Part shown: positions 21,499-30,376 of the stretch, one piece after another
How positions within the stretch are numbered: position 1 is the first letter of the stretch
Layout of the letters: each line of letters starts with the position of its first letter
Source of the DNA: an uncultured Mycoplasmatota bacterium
GTDB lineage: Bacteria > Bacillota_I > Bacilli_A > RF39 > UBA660
Direction of reading: 5' to 3'
Assembly (NCBI GenBank): GCA_900544625.1
Contig: UQVR01000011.1
Location: forward strand, 1 to 38,063
DNA length: 38,063 nucleotides
Made by a program: the position numbers and the translations under genes
The notes under the pieces: generated by a model
What the model saw: only the letters and a program-made list of their open reading frames with translations
Database searches by the model: none
What the model was told of the DNA's origin: nothing

Positions 21499-22104
21499 AA
21501 TTACGTAATATTAACTGGTTTAATTAAAACAAGTGCTATTACACATAAATATATTACAAAAAAGATAGATAAGAATTCTAAACTTGATGTAGCAGATATA
21601 AATGCTGTAGTAATGGTAACTATTGATAATCAAAAAGAAGAAGCACCAACTGATGCAACAAAAAGTATTAAAGAACTTGCTAAAGAAAAAAATGATATTA
21701 AAGTAGTTTCGTTCTTCGATATAACATTAAATGTAAAAAATAATGTAACTGGAGAAACTTTAGGAACATTATCTACATTAGATAACAAAATCAAATTCAA
21801 TATGGCTTTACCAGAAGAACTTACAAAAGTTGCTGAAGGTTATACAAGAAAGTATTATGTTGTTAGATATCATGATGGAAAATCAGAAATAATTTCTGCA
21901 TCAGTTGATGGAAACGTATTATCATTTGAATCAGATAAATTCTCTACATACGCCTTAGCTTATGAAGATGTTAAAGATGAAGTGATAGTAAACCCACCTA
22001 CAGGTGATAAAATAGTTTTAGATTTAGTAGTTGGTATTGTATCAGTTGCTGGTCTAGGATTAATAGCAAAAAGTATTGCTAAAAGAAAAAAATATTTTAA
22101 TTAA
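21499..22104 (+). pseudogene. C-terminal part of a cell-wall-anchored surface protein
   Basis: An open frame without a proper start runs from about 21499 (TAA just upstream at 21496) to 22104. Up to ATG 21613 it reads KIDKNSKLDVADINAVV, then a domain with MALPEELTKVAEGYTRKYYV, RYHDGKSEIISAS and FSTYALAYEDV. The protein ends in a sorting-signal-like tail: NPPTGD (an LPxTG variant), a hydrophobic helix, and AKRKKYFN. ATG 21613 has no ribosome-binding site and lies inside the homologous region, and no signal peptide exists. It is the 3' remnant of a large surface protein, followed by an intact terminator. Together with 746-1318 it marks decay of surface genes at both ends of this region. Confidence 0.7.
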
Positions 22105-22115
22105 TAAATAATAGA

Positions 22116-22146
22116 ACTAAGTAGCACATTGTTACTTAGTTTTTTC
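22116..22146 (+). terminator. terminator of the surface-protein remnant
   Basis: A perfect 8-bp stem actaagta (22116-22123) / tacttagt (22133-22140), then six T. Confidence 0.85.
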
Positions 22147-22208
22147 TTTTGGACCCTAGTTTTTTTTGAAAAAATATGGTAGAATATTGGCACGAAAGGA
22201 AAATTCGC

Positions 22209-23292
22209 ATGAAAGAAGAATTATTAAATAAACTACATGAATATAAAGAAAAACTAAGTTCTTTAGGGAGGTATCTTTGACCTTGATAAAAAGGAAAAAG
22301 AAATAGCTAATCTAGAAGAAGAACAAACAAAAGAAGATTTTTGGCAAAATGTCGATAAAGCTAATGATATTAACAAAAAATTGGCTAATTTAAAAAAAGA
22401 AGTATCACTATACAATAATTTAAGAAAAAGTATTAATGATAATATAGAATTATTACAAAGTGATGAAAAAGAAATAATTATGTTGATAAGTGATGAGTTA
22501 GTAACACTAGAAACAGAAATTAATGAATTAGAAACATCTGTTACCTTAAGTGGAGAATTTGACATGTTAAATGCTTATTTGGAAATTCATCCTGGAGCAG
22601 GTGGTACAGAATCATGCGATTGGGCTAGTATGTTAGCTAGAATGTATCAAAGGTTCTCTGAAAAAGAAGGATTTAAATGGGAAATAATTGATGAACAAAA
22701 AGGTGACGAAGCGGGAATTAAAAGCATTACTTTAAAAATAAGTGGTGATTATGCCTATGGTTACTTAAAAAAAGAAGATGGAGTTCATCGTTTAGTTAGA
22801 ATATCACCATTTGATGCTGGAGCCAGAAGACACACATCGTTTGCATCAGTTAGTATTATGCCTGAGATAAAAAGAGATATTAATATTGAAATAAAAGAAG
22901 AGGACTTAAAAATAGATGTCTATCATTCCAGTGGTGCTGGTGGCCAATCTGTTAATACAAGTAATTCAGCAGTAAGAATTACTCATATACCAACTAAAAC
23001 TGTAGTTACATGTCAAAATGAAAGAAGTCAATTAAATAATAAAGAACAAGCAATGAAAATGTTAAAAAATAAATTATATATGATAGAACTTGAAAAAGAA
23101 GAAGCAAGATTAAATGCATTGAAAGGTGATTCATCAAGTATTAATTTTGGTAGTCAAATAAGAAGTTATATTTTAGAACCCTATAAAATGGTTAAAGATC
23201 ATCGAAGTAACTATGAGTCTCACGAGCCAGAAAAAATATTAGATGGAAATATAAAGGAAATGCTTGTATATAATTTAAAGGAGTTGCGATGA
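22209..23292 (+). CDS. prfB: peptide chain release factor 2 (programmed +1 frameshift)
   Basis: RF2 terminates translation at UGA and UAA. The gene is read in two frames: 22209-22277 (23 codons) and, after skipping T22278, 22279-23292, giving about 360 residues, the normal length. The product has the stop-codon-reading tripeptide SPF (199-201) in VRISPFDAGARRHTSF and the catalytic GGQ (244-246) in SSGAGGQSVNTSNSAVRI. ATG 22209 follows aaagga. prfB overlaps tilS by 4 nt. In Bacillus it follows secA, which is 13.8 kb upstream here. Confidence 0.96.
22266..22281 (+). promoter_or_regulatory. prfB +1 programmed frameshift site
   Basis: The sequence gggaggtatctttgac is the classical RF2 autoregulation signal: an internal Shine-Dalgarno (gggagg), the slippery CTT (22275-22277) and an in-frame TGA (22278-22280) followed by C. 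When RF2 is scarce, the ribosome shifts +1 and makes more RF2. Confidence 0.95.
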
Positions 23293-24599
23293 AAAAAGTT
23301 ATAGAATTTTTAAGAAATAATTTAAAAGAAAAAGATTCTCTAGTAGTAGCTTGTAGTGGAGGACCTGATTCGATGTGTCTTCTTGATTTAGTAACAAAAT
23401 TAAAAGATGAATTAAATTTAACTATTGTAGTAGCACATGTAAATCACAAATTAAGGATTGAAAGTGATGAAGAAGCGAAAATGGTAGAAAAGTATGCTAA
23501 AGATCACAATTTAATTTTTGAATTAATGGAATTAAATGAATATCTTAATAATACTTTTACAGAAAGTGATGGAAGAAAAAAAAGATATGATTTCTTTAAT
23601 AAAGTAATAAAAAGATATAATGCTAACATTTTATTAACAGCTCATCACGGAGATGATTTAATCGAAACAATTCTTATGAGATTAACCAGAGGTAGTAACT
23701 TAAGTGGTTATATAGGAATTAAAGAAGTATCTATAAATGATAATTATAAAATATTAAGACCGTTACTTATGGTAACAAAAGAAGATATATTAAAATATCT
23801 TACTGATAATAATATTATTTATGCTATAGATAATACTAATAATGAATTGGAACATACTAGAAATAGATATCGTCATGTAATACTTCCATTTTTAAAAAAA
23901 GAAAATGCTAAAGTACATGAAAAATATTTAAAATTTTCAAAAGAGTTAATAGATTATGATAACTTTGTTAATGATTATATTTTAAAAAATAACTTTATTG
24001 TGGATAACCAAATAGTTATCAACAATATAATTAATGAAAGTGATTTTATTAAAAGAAAGAGTTTAGAATTATTAGTTAAAGATATTCAAAGTAAAGATTA
24101 CTTTGATATATCAGATGAACAAATGAGTAATTTAATGAAATTATTTAATCAAAGTAATAAAAGTATAGATTTAAATAATAATTATCAAGGAATAAATAGT
24201 TATGGTAAGATATTTATAAAGAAAAAAGAAAATAAAGTTCTAGAAGAAACTGTATTAAATAAAGATATAGTAATAGATGACTTTGAATTTTATTATAATA
24301 GTAAAGATGGAGATAATACCAATTCATGTATATATTTATTAAGTAATGAAATTAATCTTCCATTAAAAATTAGACCTATTAAAAATGGTGATAAAATGCA
24401 AGTTAAAAATTTAAATGGCAGTAAAAAGGTAAGTGATATTTTCATAGATAGTAAGATTCCTAAAGAACAAAGAAGTACATATCCAGTAATAGTTGACAGT
24501 AATAATACAATTTTATGGATACCAAATATAAAAAAATCTCAATTTTCTAAAGACAAATCAGAAAAATATGATATAATAATTAGATGTAAGGCAAGGTGA
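23289..24599 (+). CDS. tilS: tRNA(Ile)-lysidine synthetase
   Basis: TilS attaches lysine to C34 of the CAU-anticodon tRNA-Ile, changing it to an AUA reader, which is essential in AT-rich genomes. The 436-residue product has the PP-loop SGGPDSMCLLDL (SGGPDS 23-28), AHVNHKLR, LTAHHGDDLIETILMRLTRG, LRPLL and a C-terminal TilS domain with LPLKIRPIKNGDKM and KIPKEQRSTYPVI. ATG 23289 overlaps the prfB stop (ATGA) and has aaggag upstream, so translation is coupled. tilS followed by ftsH is the conserved Firmicutes order; the hpt gene often between them is missing. Confidence 0.95.
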   Translation: MKKVIEFLRNNLKEKDSLVVACSGGPDSMCLLDLVTKLKDELNLTIVVAHVNHKLRIESDEEAKMVEKYAKDHNLIFELMELNEYLNNTFTESDGRKKRYDFFNKVIKRYNANILLTAHHGDDLIETILMRLTRGSNLSGYIGIKEVSINDNYKILRPLLMVTKEDILKYLTDNNIIYAIDNTNNELEHTRNRYRHVILPFLKKENAKVHEKYLKFSKELIDYDNFVNDYILKNNFIVDNQIVINNIINESDFIKRKSLELLVKDIQSKDYFDISDEQMSNLMKLFNQSNKSIDLNNNYQGINSYGKIFIKKKENKVLEETVLNKDIVIDDFEFYYNSKDGDNTNSCIYLLSNEINLPLKIRPIKNGDKMQVKNLNGSKKVSDIFIDSKIPKEQRSTYPVIVDSNNTILWIPNIKKSQFSKDKSEKYDIIIRCKAR

Positions 24600-24608
24600 A
24601 TTAAATAA

Positions 24609-26543
24609 ATGAATGTAAAAACAAATAAAAATGATGATTTTAAAAACTTTTTACCTTATGTAGTTTTAGCGGGAGTAATAGCGATAGTGTTATTTGCCCT
24701 AAATATGCAAGGTACAAAAGTTCATGAATTAAAAACTGGAGAACTAATAACAGAATTAAAAGAAAATAATGTTACAGAAGTTACTGTTACTCCGAAAAGT
24801 AATGAAAGTATTTATGTAATTGAAGGAAAGCTTGAAGGTTATAAAAAGACTGAAAAGTTTGAATCAAAAGTTGTAGGCACTGAACTTGATACAGTTCTTG
24901 CATTAATTAAAGAAAATAATGTAAAAGAATATGATACGAATTCAGACCCGGGAGAAAGTGTATTTTTATACATATTGGTTAATGTATTACCATTAGTATT
25001 AATGGTAGTAATAATGTATATCTTATTTACAAGATTAGCTAATTCAAATAAAAGTTCAATGGATTTTGGTAAAAGTAAAGCTCGTTTAAGCAACGATAAT
25101 GATAAGAAAAGCTTTAAAGATGTTGCGGGCTTAAAAGAAGAAAAAGAAGAAGTTGAAGAATTAATTGATTTCTTAAAAAATCCTAAGAAGTTTGAAAAAA
25201 TGGGAGCAAGAATTCCTAAAGGTGTTTTACTTGTAGGCCCTCCAGGAACAGGTAAAACATTACTTGCTAAAGCAATTGCTGGTGAGGCTAACGTACCATT
25301 CTTCTTTATAAGTGGTTCAGATTTTGTGGAATTATTCGTTGGTGTTGGAGCATCACGTGTTCGTGACATGTTTAAAGAAGCTAAAAGAAATGCTCCGTGC
25401 TTAATTTTTATAGATGAAATTGATGCTGTAGGTCGACAAAGAGGAACAGGTCTTGGTGGAGGACATGACGAAAGAGAACAAACATTAAACCAATTACTAA
25501 CAGAAATGGATGGATTTGGTGAAAATGAAGGCATAATCATCATAGCTGCTACAAATAGACCGGATGTTCTAGATCCAGCATTACTTCGTCCAGGTCGTTT
25601 TGATAGACAAGTAACAGTTAGTTTGCCAGATGCAAATGAAAGAGAACAAATATTAAAAGTTCATGCTAAAAATAAAACATTAGGAAAAGATGTTAACTTA
25701 AGTAATTTAAGTTTAAGAACTCCAGGTTTTTCTGGAGCTGACCTAGAAAATTTACTAAATGAAGCTGCACTTCTTACAGTTCGTCGTAATAAAAATGCTA
25801 TTACTATGGATGAAATAGATGAAGCAACTGATAGAGTTTTACTTGGACCTGCAAAGACAACTAGAAAAATAACTGATAAGGAAAAGAAGCTTGTTTCAAT
25901 TCATGAAGCAGGACATGCCGTTATTGGTATTAAGTTAGAAGATGCTCAAGAAGTTCATAAAATAACAATTATTCCTCGTGGGATGGCTGGTGGATACACA
26001 ATGATGCTTCCAAAAGAAGAAAAAATTGCTGTTATGACTAAAGATGAATTGTTAGCACAAATCACAGGTTTACTTGGTGGCCGTGTTAGTGAAGAAATGT
26101 TCCTAAATGAAATTTCTACGGGTGCAAGCGACGACTTTAAAAAAGCCACACGTATTGCAAGAAGTATGGTTACTGAATACGGAATGAGTGATTTAGGACC
26201 TGTTCAATATGAAGAAAAGAGCGAAAACGTCTTCTTAGGAAGAGATTATGCTAAATCAAGAGATTTCTCTGATCAAGTAGCTTTAGAAATTGATGAACAA
26301 GTTCGTAAAATAATAGAAAGCTGTTATACTAAAGCTAAAAAGATAATCGGCGATAATAAAGATTTAATCTTTGCACTAAGCGATGCCTTAATTAAATATG
26401 AAACAATTACAAAAGAACAAATTGAATCAATTGTTGAAACTGGAAAAATTAAATCAGTTGAAGAAATAGAACAAGAAGAAAAAAATGAAGAAGTTAAAGA
26501 AACAAAGAAAAAAATAAGAAAAACAAAGGAAGAAGAAAAATAA
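24609..26543 (+). CDS. ftsH: ATP-dependent zinc metalloprotease FtsH
   Basis: FtsH is the membrane-bound AAA+ protease that degrades misfolded membrane proteins and some regulators. The 644-residue product has two transmembrane segments (about 14-31 and 117-141), Walker A GPPGTGKT (210-217), Walker B CLIFIDEIDAVGRQR, the second region of homology ATNRPDVLDPALLRPGRFDR, and the zinc site HEAGH (432-436) with a later acidic ligand in the GASDDFKKAT block. The C-terminus is a Lys/Glu-rich tail, common in Firmicutes. Shine-Dalgarno aaggtga lies in the end of tilS, so they form an operon. Confidence 0.97.
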   Translation: MNVKTNKNDDFKNFLPYVVLAGVIAIVLFALNMQGTKVHELKTGELITELKENNVTEVTVTPKSNESIYVIEGKLEGYKKTEKFESKVVGTELDTVLALIKENNVKEYDTNSDPGESVFLYILVNVLPLVLMVVIMYILFTRLANSNKSSMDFGKSKARLSNDNDKKSFKDVAGLKEEKEEVEELIDFLKNPKKFEKMGARIPKGVLLVGPPGTGKTLLAKAIAGEANVPFFFISGSDFVELFVGVGASRVRDMFKEAKRNAPCLIFIDEIDAVGRQRGTGLGGGHDEREQTLNQLLTEMDGFGENEGIIIIAATNRPDVLDPALLRPGRFDRQVTVSLPDANEREQILKVHAKNKTLGKDVNLSNLSLRTPGFSGADLENLLNEAALLTVRRNKNAITMDEIDEATDRVLLGPAKTTRKITDKEKKLVSIHEAGHAVIGIKLEDAQEVHKITIIPRGMAGGYTMMLPKEEKIAVMTKDELLAQITGLLGGRVSEEMFLNEISTGASDDFKKATRIARSMVTEYGMSDLGPVQYEEKSENVFLGRDYAKSRDFSDQVALEIDEQVRKIIESCYTKAKKIIGDNKDLIFALSDALIKYETITKEQIESIVETGKIKSVEEIEQEEKNEEVKETKKKIRKTKEEEK

Positions 26544-26546
26544 TTG

Positions 26547-26575
26547 TTGCATAGTTTAAAAACTTGTGATAGATT
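26547..26575 (+). promoter_or_regulatory. promoter of secG
   Basis: TTGCAT (26547-26552), 17 bp, TAGATT (26570-26575), immediately after the ftsH stop. Confidence 0.6.
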
Positions 26576-26598
26576 ATTTATGAAACGGATGTGTTAAA

Positions 26599-26817
26599 AT
26601 GTTAGAAAATATATTACTTGTAATATCTGTATTATTGATTGCTATAGTTCTTTTACAAGGAAATAAAGCAAGTGATGCTGGTGGAATTATTACTGGTGGA
26701 AACGATAATTTATTTCAACATCAAAAAGAAAGAGGACTAGAATTAGCAATAAGTAGAATTACAATGATTCTAGGAATATTATTCTTTGTTATATCTTTAA
26801 TATTATTCTTGAAATAG
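26599..26817 (+). CDS. secG: preprotein translocase subunit SecG
   Basis: SecG is the small auxiliary subunit of the SecYEG channel that assists SecA cycling. The 72-residue product has two hydrophobic helices (about 3-20 and 51-70) flanking a loop with VLLQGNKASDAGGIITGG and the conserved RGLELAISRITMILGILFF. Length is typical. It precedes the pilin-rnr-smpB group, matching the widespread secG-rnr-smpB order. The terminator stem begins in its last codons. Confidence 0.93.
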   Translation: MLENILLVISVLLIAIVLLQGNKASDAGGIITGGNDNLFQHQKERGLELAISRITMILGILFFVISLILFLK

Positions 26818-26838
26818 TGGAGTTATCCACTATTTTTT
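26813..26838 (+). terminator. secG terminator overlapping the stop codon
   Basis: A perfect 9-bp stem aatagtgga (26813-26821) / tccactatt (26826-26834), 4-nt loop, T run to 26838. The TAG stop is inside the 5' arm. Confidence 0.9.
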
Positions 26839-26839
26839 A

Positions 26840-27043
26840 TATAACAAGAAAGTCCTGCTTTAATAAAACACTTGCTAGTTGTTCATATTTATTGTTAGTT
26901 AAGAAGAAAGTAATAGAGTTAAATAAAAACTTAAGTGTAAAAACCGGGTGCGTTTAAGGTATCATCCAGCAAGACACGGCTTAAACTAAATTAAATTATC
27001 ACGATTAAAGTATATAAATTAATTGAAAATAATAATAAGTTTA
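26840..27043. other. intergenic region with a GC-richer foldable segment
   Basis: Between secG and the pseudopilin genes there is no supported ORF. Within this very AT-rich gap, 26943-26986 is unusually GC-rich and can form a stem gtttaag (26952-26958) / cttaaac (26980-26986) enclosing 21 nt. No tmRNA or riboswitch consensus was recognised, and no T run follows. It may be a structured leader of the pilin operon or a remnant. Confidence 0.35.
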
Positions 27044-27072
27044 GTGCAAAATAATAAAAAATATTGTATAAT
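27044..27072 (+). promoter_or_regulatory. promoter of the pseudopilin-rnr-smpB operon
   Basis: GTGCAA (27044-27049), 17 bp, TATAAT (27067-27072), with a second TATAAT at 27078-27083. The ATG follows at 27095. Confidence 0.55.
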
Positions 27073-27094
27073 TTAAATATAATCGGAGGAAAAA

Positions 27095-27445
27095 ATGAAA
27101 AAAAATGGATTTACATTAATTGAAATTCTATTAGTAATAGTTTTACTTGCTGCTATATCTGTTACTGTCGGAGTAAGTATGAATGGAATGTTTAATAAAG
27201 AAGAAGACAAGAAATATAATGCATATATTTCACAAATTGAAGATGCTGCTTGTGTTTATGCTGAAACACATAATATAAAAACAAATACTACGATAACTAT
27301 CAATAATTTAATACGTGATGGTTTAATAAGTAAGAATTTAAAGAATCCTAAAGAAGATGTAGTGGTTGAAAATGATAATACTATAAAAGGCGTTATTATA
27401 GAATGGAAAAATAATGAAAAAAAATGTACGATAAAGACTAGTTAA
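27095..27445 (+). CDS. prepilin-type (pseudopilin) protein
   Basis: The 116-residue product opens MKKNGFTLIEILLVIVLLAA, a textbook class III prepilin signal: basic leader, Gly before the methylated Phe, Glu at +5 and a hydrophobic helix. The remainder is a small domain with two Cys (in AACVYAE and KKCTIKT) and NNLIRDGLISKNLKNP, the pattern of type II secretion/ComG-like pseudopilins. No prepilin peptidase or assembly ATPase is in the window, so these must be encoded elsewhere. Shine-Dalgarno cggagga is good. It is the first gene of the run leading to rnr and smpB. Confidence 0.88.
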   Translation: MKKNGFTLIEILLVIVLLAAISVTVGVSMNGMFNKEEDKKYNAYISQIEDAACVYAETHNIKTNTTITINNLIRDGLISKNLKNPKEDVVVENDNTIKGVIIEWKNNEKKCTIKTS

Positions 27446-27458
27446 ATAATAAGAATTA

Positions 27459-27467
27459 TGTTATACT
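27459..27467 (+). promoter_or_regulatory. possible internal extended -10 promoter
   Basis: TGTTATACT (TATACT 27462-27467) between the two pseudopilin genes, 17 nt before the second ATG. Confidence 0.4.
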
Positions 27468-27483
27468 TTAAATGTGATAGAAT

Positions 27484-27840
27484 ATGAAAGATAAAAAACG
27501 GGTGTTGACAATATTACTAATTCTTATAATTGTAATAGCGATTATACTAGCGGTCGTTTTAATTTTTGGTGGCGTAAAAACAAAGCAACTACAAACATAC
27601 CATAAGGAATTAGAAACAGCTGCATGTAAAATGGCGAAGAATGAAAATTATACTGAAGAAATATGTAATGCATTTCCGTATTTATGCAAAGTAAAGTATG
27701 AAAAATTATTAAGTAATAAATATATAAAGAAAGACTTAAGAAATCCTTTGACAGATAAGAAAATGAGTGATGATACTAAAAGCTTTATAGAAATAAAATG
27801 GAAAGATGGCAAAATGATTTGTACTCATAAAGAAGGATAG
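27484..27840 (+). CDS. pseudopilin-like paralog lacking the prepilin signal
   Basis: The 118-residue product shares its C-terminal domain with the gene before it: ETAACKMAKNENYTEEIC, KLLSNKYIKKDLRNPLTDKK and IEIKWKDGKMICTHKEG align with the AACVYAE, ISKNLKNPKED and IEWKNNEKKCTI blocks. The N-terminus is different. It is a plain membrane anchor (about 7-29, LTILLILIIVIAIILAVVLI) without the G-FTLIE cleavage site, so it should stay a membrane protein rather than be assembled. It has four Cys instead of two. The Shine-Dalgarno is weak (gtgatag). A role as partner or minor subunit of the first pilin is inference. Confidence 0.78.
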   Translation: MKDKKRVLTILLILIIVIAIILAVVLIFGGVKTKQLQTYHKELETAACKMAKNENYTEEICNAFPYLCKVKYEKLLSNKYIKKDLRNPLTDKKMSDDTKSFIEIKWKDGKMICTHKEG

Positions 27841-27845
27841 ACAAA

Positions 27846-29960
27846 ATGAAGGAAAAAATTTTAGAAATTTTAAAAGAAGAAACAAAAGGACAAAATATTA
27901 ATGAAATAAATAATAAACTTCATCTAAGGGGAATGGAAGAAATAACAGAACTTGAAGATAACCTTAAAGAATTAGTAACCGAAGGTGTTTTACATATGTC
28001 TAAAAATAGAGAATATATGTTAATGAGTAATACAAAGTCCCTTAAAGTAGGAAAACTTAGAATAAATAAGAATGGCAATGGTTTTGTAGAATGCGAACCA
28101 GAAGACATATTTGTGCATAGTAATGATTTAAATGGCGCAATTAACGGAGATTTTGTTGAAGTTGAAATTAAAACAAGATTAAATGACCCAGAACCAGAAG
28201 GATATATAAGGAACATATTAAAAAGAGACTTAAAAAACGTTGTTGGAGAAATGGTTAAGGATAAAAAAACTTTAGCATTTAAACCGGATGATGAAAAATT
28301 AAATATTGCAGTAAAATTAACAAAAGAAAGTATGAAAGGTTGTGTCGAAGGACACAAAGTAATAATTTCTATTATTAAGGAAATAGGTAATAGAACATTT
28401 CTTGGAAAAGTAGAAAAAATTATTGGCCATAAAAATGATCCAGGGGTAGATATACTTACTATCGCAGCTAAACATTCAATTGAAACAGAATTTAGTGAAG
28501 ATGTAAAAAGAGAACTTAAAAATATACCCGATGAAGTATGCGAAAATGATTTAATAGGTAGAACAGATTTAACAAAAGAAATGATTTTTACAATAGATGG
28601 TGATGATACAAAAGATATTGATGATGCTATAAGTGTAAAAAGAGATGGTAAAAATTATGTCCTTGGAGTTCATATCGCAGATGTATCAAATTATGTAAAA
28701 GTTGGTTCTGCCTTATATGATAGTGCTTTTTCAAGAGGAACATCAAGTTATCTAGCAGATACTGTTATACCAATGATACCACATCAACTGTCAAATGGTA
28801 TATGTTCATTAAATCCTGAAGTTATAAGACTTACAATTAGTTGTGTAATGACAATAGATGGTAATGGAAAAGTAATAAGTTACGATATATTTCCATCATA
28901 TATTAAATCTAGAAAGCAAATGACTTATAAAAATGTTAATAAGATTTTAGATGAAAATATAATTCCAGAAGGATATGGGGAATTTGCAGATACATTAAAA
29001 TTAATGCATGAGCTATCAAAAATATTAAGACAAGAAAAAATAAATCGTGGTTATATAGATTTTGGTATTGATGAAGCAAAAGTTATTCAAGATGAAAATG
29101 GTAAAGCAATTGATATAGTTAAAAGAGTTCAAGGAACTGGAGAAAAGCTTATCGAAGACTTCATGATTGCAGCCAATGAAACTGTTGCAACTCATATAAG
29201 TAACATGGACTTACCATTTATATATCGTGTTCATGATTTACCAAATGCTGAAAAGATTGAAGATTTCTCTAATTTAATTAAGCAAATGGGGTATCAAATT
29301 CATACTAATTTAAATAAAATAACACCTGTTACTATGCAAAAATTATTAAATGAATTTAGAGATAAAGATGAATTTGTAATTCTATCAGATATGTTACTTC
29401 GTAGTATGAAAAAAGCCATTTATAGCACAAATAATATAGGACATTTTGGCTTAGCAAGTAAAAACTATACTCATTTTACAAGTCCAATAAGAAGATTTCC
29501 AGACCTTACCGTTCATAGACTTTTAAGAACGTATCTTTTTGAAAATAGAATAGATATGGAAACGATTAATTTTAATGCCAAGTATTTAATAGATGTAGCA
29601 GAACATTCTAGTGAAACAGAAGTAAATTCTGTTGAAGCAGAAAGAGATGTCCTTGATATGAAAATGGCTGAATATATGGAAAGCCACATTGGGGAAGAAT
29701 ATGAAGGTATCATTAGTGGAGTAACAAATTTTGGAATGTTTGTAGAACTTGATAATTTAATTGAAGGATTAGTTCATATAAGTACTTTGGATGGCTTTTA
29801 CACATATGTACCTGAAATGTTATCATTAATAAGTGCTAATAAGAAAAATAAATATCGAATCGGAGACAAAGTAAAAATAATTGTTACAAATGCTAATAAG
29901 AATCAAGGTATAATAGATTTCGAGTTAGTAAAAGGTGAAAAAAATGGAAATAGTAAATAA
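27846..29960 (+). CDS. rnr: ribonuclease R
   Basis: RNase R is a processive 3'-5' exonuclease that degrades structured RNA and, with SmpB-tmRNA, clears non-stop mRNA. The 704-residue product has an N-terminal winged-helix-like region (1-60), cold-shock domains (GFVECEPEDIFVHSNDL), the RNB catalytic core starting TIDGDDTKDIDDAISV (250-264, the Asp cluster that binds Mg2+), RGYIDFGIDEAKV and FTSPIRRFPDLTVHR, and a C-terminal S1 domain (GIISGVTNFGMFVELDNLIE). The ATG follows gaagga in the end of the previous gene. It overlaps smpB by 17 nt. Confidence 0.96.
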   Translation: MKEKILEILKEETKGQNINEINNKLHLRGMEEITELEDNLKELVTEGVLHMSKNREYMLMSNTKSLKVGKLRINKNGNGFVECEPEDIFVHSNDLNGAINGDFVEVEIKTRLNDPEPEGYIRNILKRDLKNVVGEMVKDKKTLAFKPDDEKLNIAVKLTKESMKGCVEGHKVIISIIKEIGNRTFLGKVEKIIGHKNDPGVDILTIAAKHSIETEFSEDVKRELKNIPDEVCENDLIGRTDLTKEMIFTIDGDDTKDIDDAISVKRDGKNYVLGVHIADVSNYVKVGSALYDSAFSRGTSSYLADTVIPMIPHQLSNGICSLNPEVIRLTISCVMTIDGNGKVISYDIFPSYIKSRKQMTYKNVNKILDENIIPEGYGEFADTLKLMHELSKILRQEKINRGYIDFGIDEAKVIQDENGKAIDIVKRVQGTGEKLIEDFMIAANETVATHISNMDLPFIYRVHDLPNAEKIEDFSNLIKQMGYQIHTNLNKITPVTMQKLLNEFRDKDEFVILSDMLLRSMKKAIYSTNNIGHFGLASKNYTHFTSPIRRFPDLTVHRLLRTYLFENRIDMETINFNAKYLIDVAEHSSETEVNSVEAERDVLDMKMAEYMESHIGEEYEGIISGVTNFGMFVELDNLIEGLVHISTLDGFYTYVPEMLSLISANKKNKYRIGDKVKIIVTNANKNQGIIDFELVKGEKNGNSK

Positions 29961-30375
29961 AAAGGCTTATTTTAACTATTTTATAACTCAAGAAATTGAA
30001 GCGGGCATAGTACTTGTTGGAACCGAAATAAAGTCCGTAAAAAAAGGCTCTGTAAATATAACGGACAGTTACATAAGAATTAAAAAGAATGAAGCATATA
30101 TAATAAATATGTTCATTGATAAATATGATGAAGGAAGTATATTTAATCATGAACCAACCAGAGAAAGAAAAATATTACTTCACAAAAAAGAAATAAAAAG
30201 GTTATTAGAATTAACTAGTCGTGAAGGACAAACTCTTATCCCTTTAAAAATTTATTTAAAAAACGGCAAAGCCAAAGTATTAATCGGGATAGCCAAAGGA
30301 AAAAAACTCTATGATAAGAGAGAAACAATCAAAAAAAGGGATATGGAAAGAGATAATAGATTAAGGAGGTACTAA
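29944..30375 (+). CDS. smpB: SsrA-binding protein SmpB
   Basis: SmpB delivers tmRNA to stalled ribosomes. The 143-residue product has KKAYFNYFITQEIEAGIVL, GTEIKSVKKGSVNITDSY, the family's RERKILLHKKEI and LIPLKIYLKNGKAKV, ending GIAKGKKLYDKRETIKKRD, the tail that enters the mRNA channel. ATG 29944 is chosen because aaaggtga precedes it; the GTG 29935 would overlap that site. It lies inside the end of rnr, so the two are translationally coupled. The tmRNA gene ssrA is not seen in this window. Confidence 0.96.
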   Translation: MEIVNKKAYFNYFITQEIEAGIVLVGTEIKSVKKGSVNITDSYIRIKKNEAYIINMFIDKYDEGSIFNHEPTRERKILLHKKEIKRLLELTSREGQTLIPLKIYLKNGKAKVLIGIAKGKKLYDKRETIKKRDMERDNRLRRY

Positions 30376-30376
30376 T

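Noticed and set aside
24839..25543. Long open frame on the minus strand opposite ftsH
   Set aside because: It mirrors the highly conserved ftsH coding sequence, has no ribosome-binding site and gives a protein without recognisable motifs, so it is a coding shadow.
26952..26986. Integron attC-like site from the gtttaag/cttaaac inverted pair
   Set aside because: The core-site consensus is not met on both sides, there is no integrase or cassette array, and a 7-bp stem is common by chance.
26840..27094. ssrA (tmRNA) next to smpB
   Set aside because: No tRNA-Ala-like ends, no T-arm sequence and no tag peptide frame could be found on either strand.
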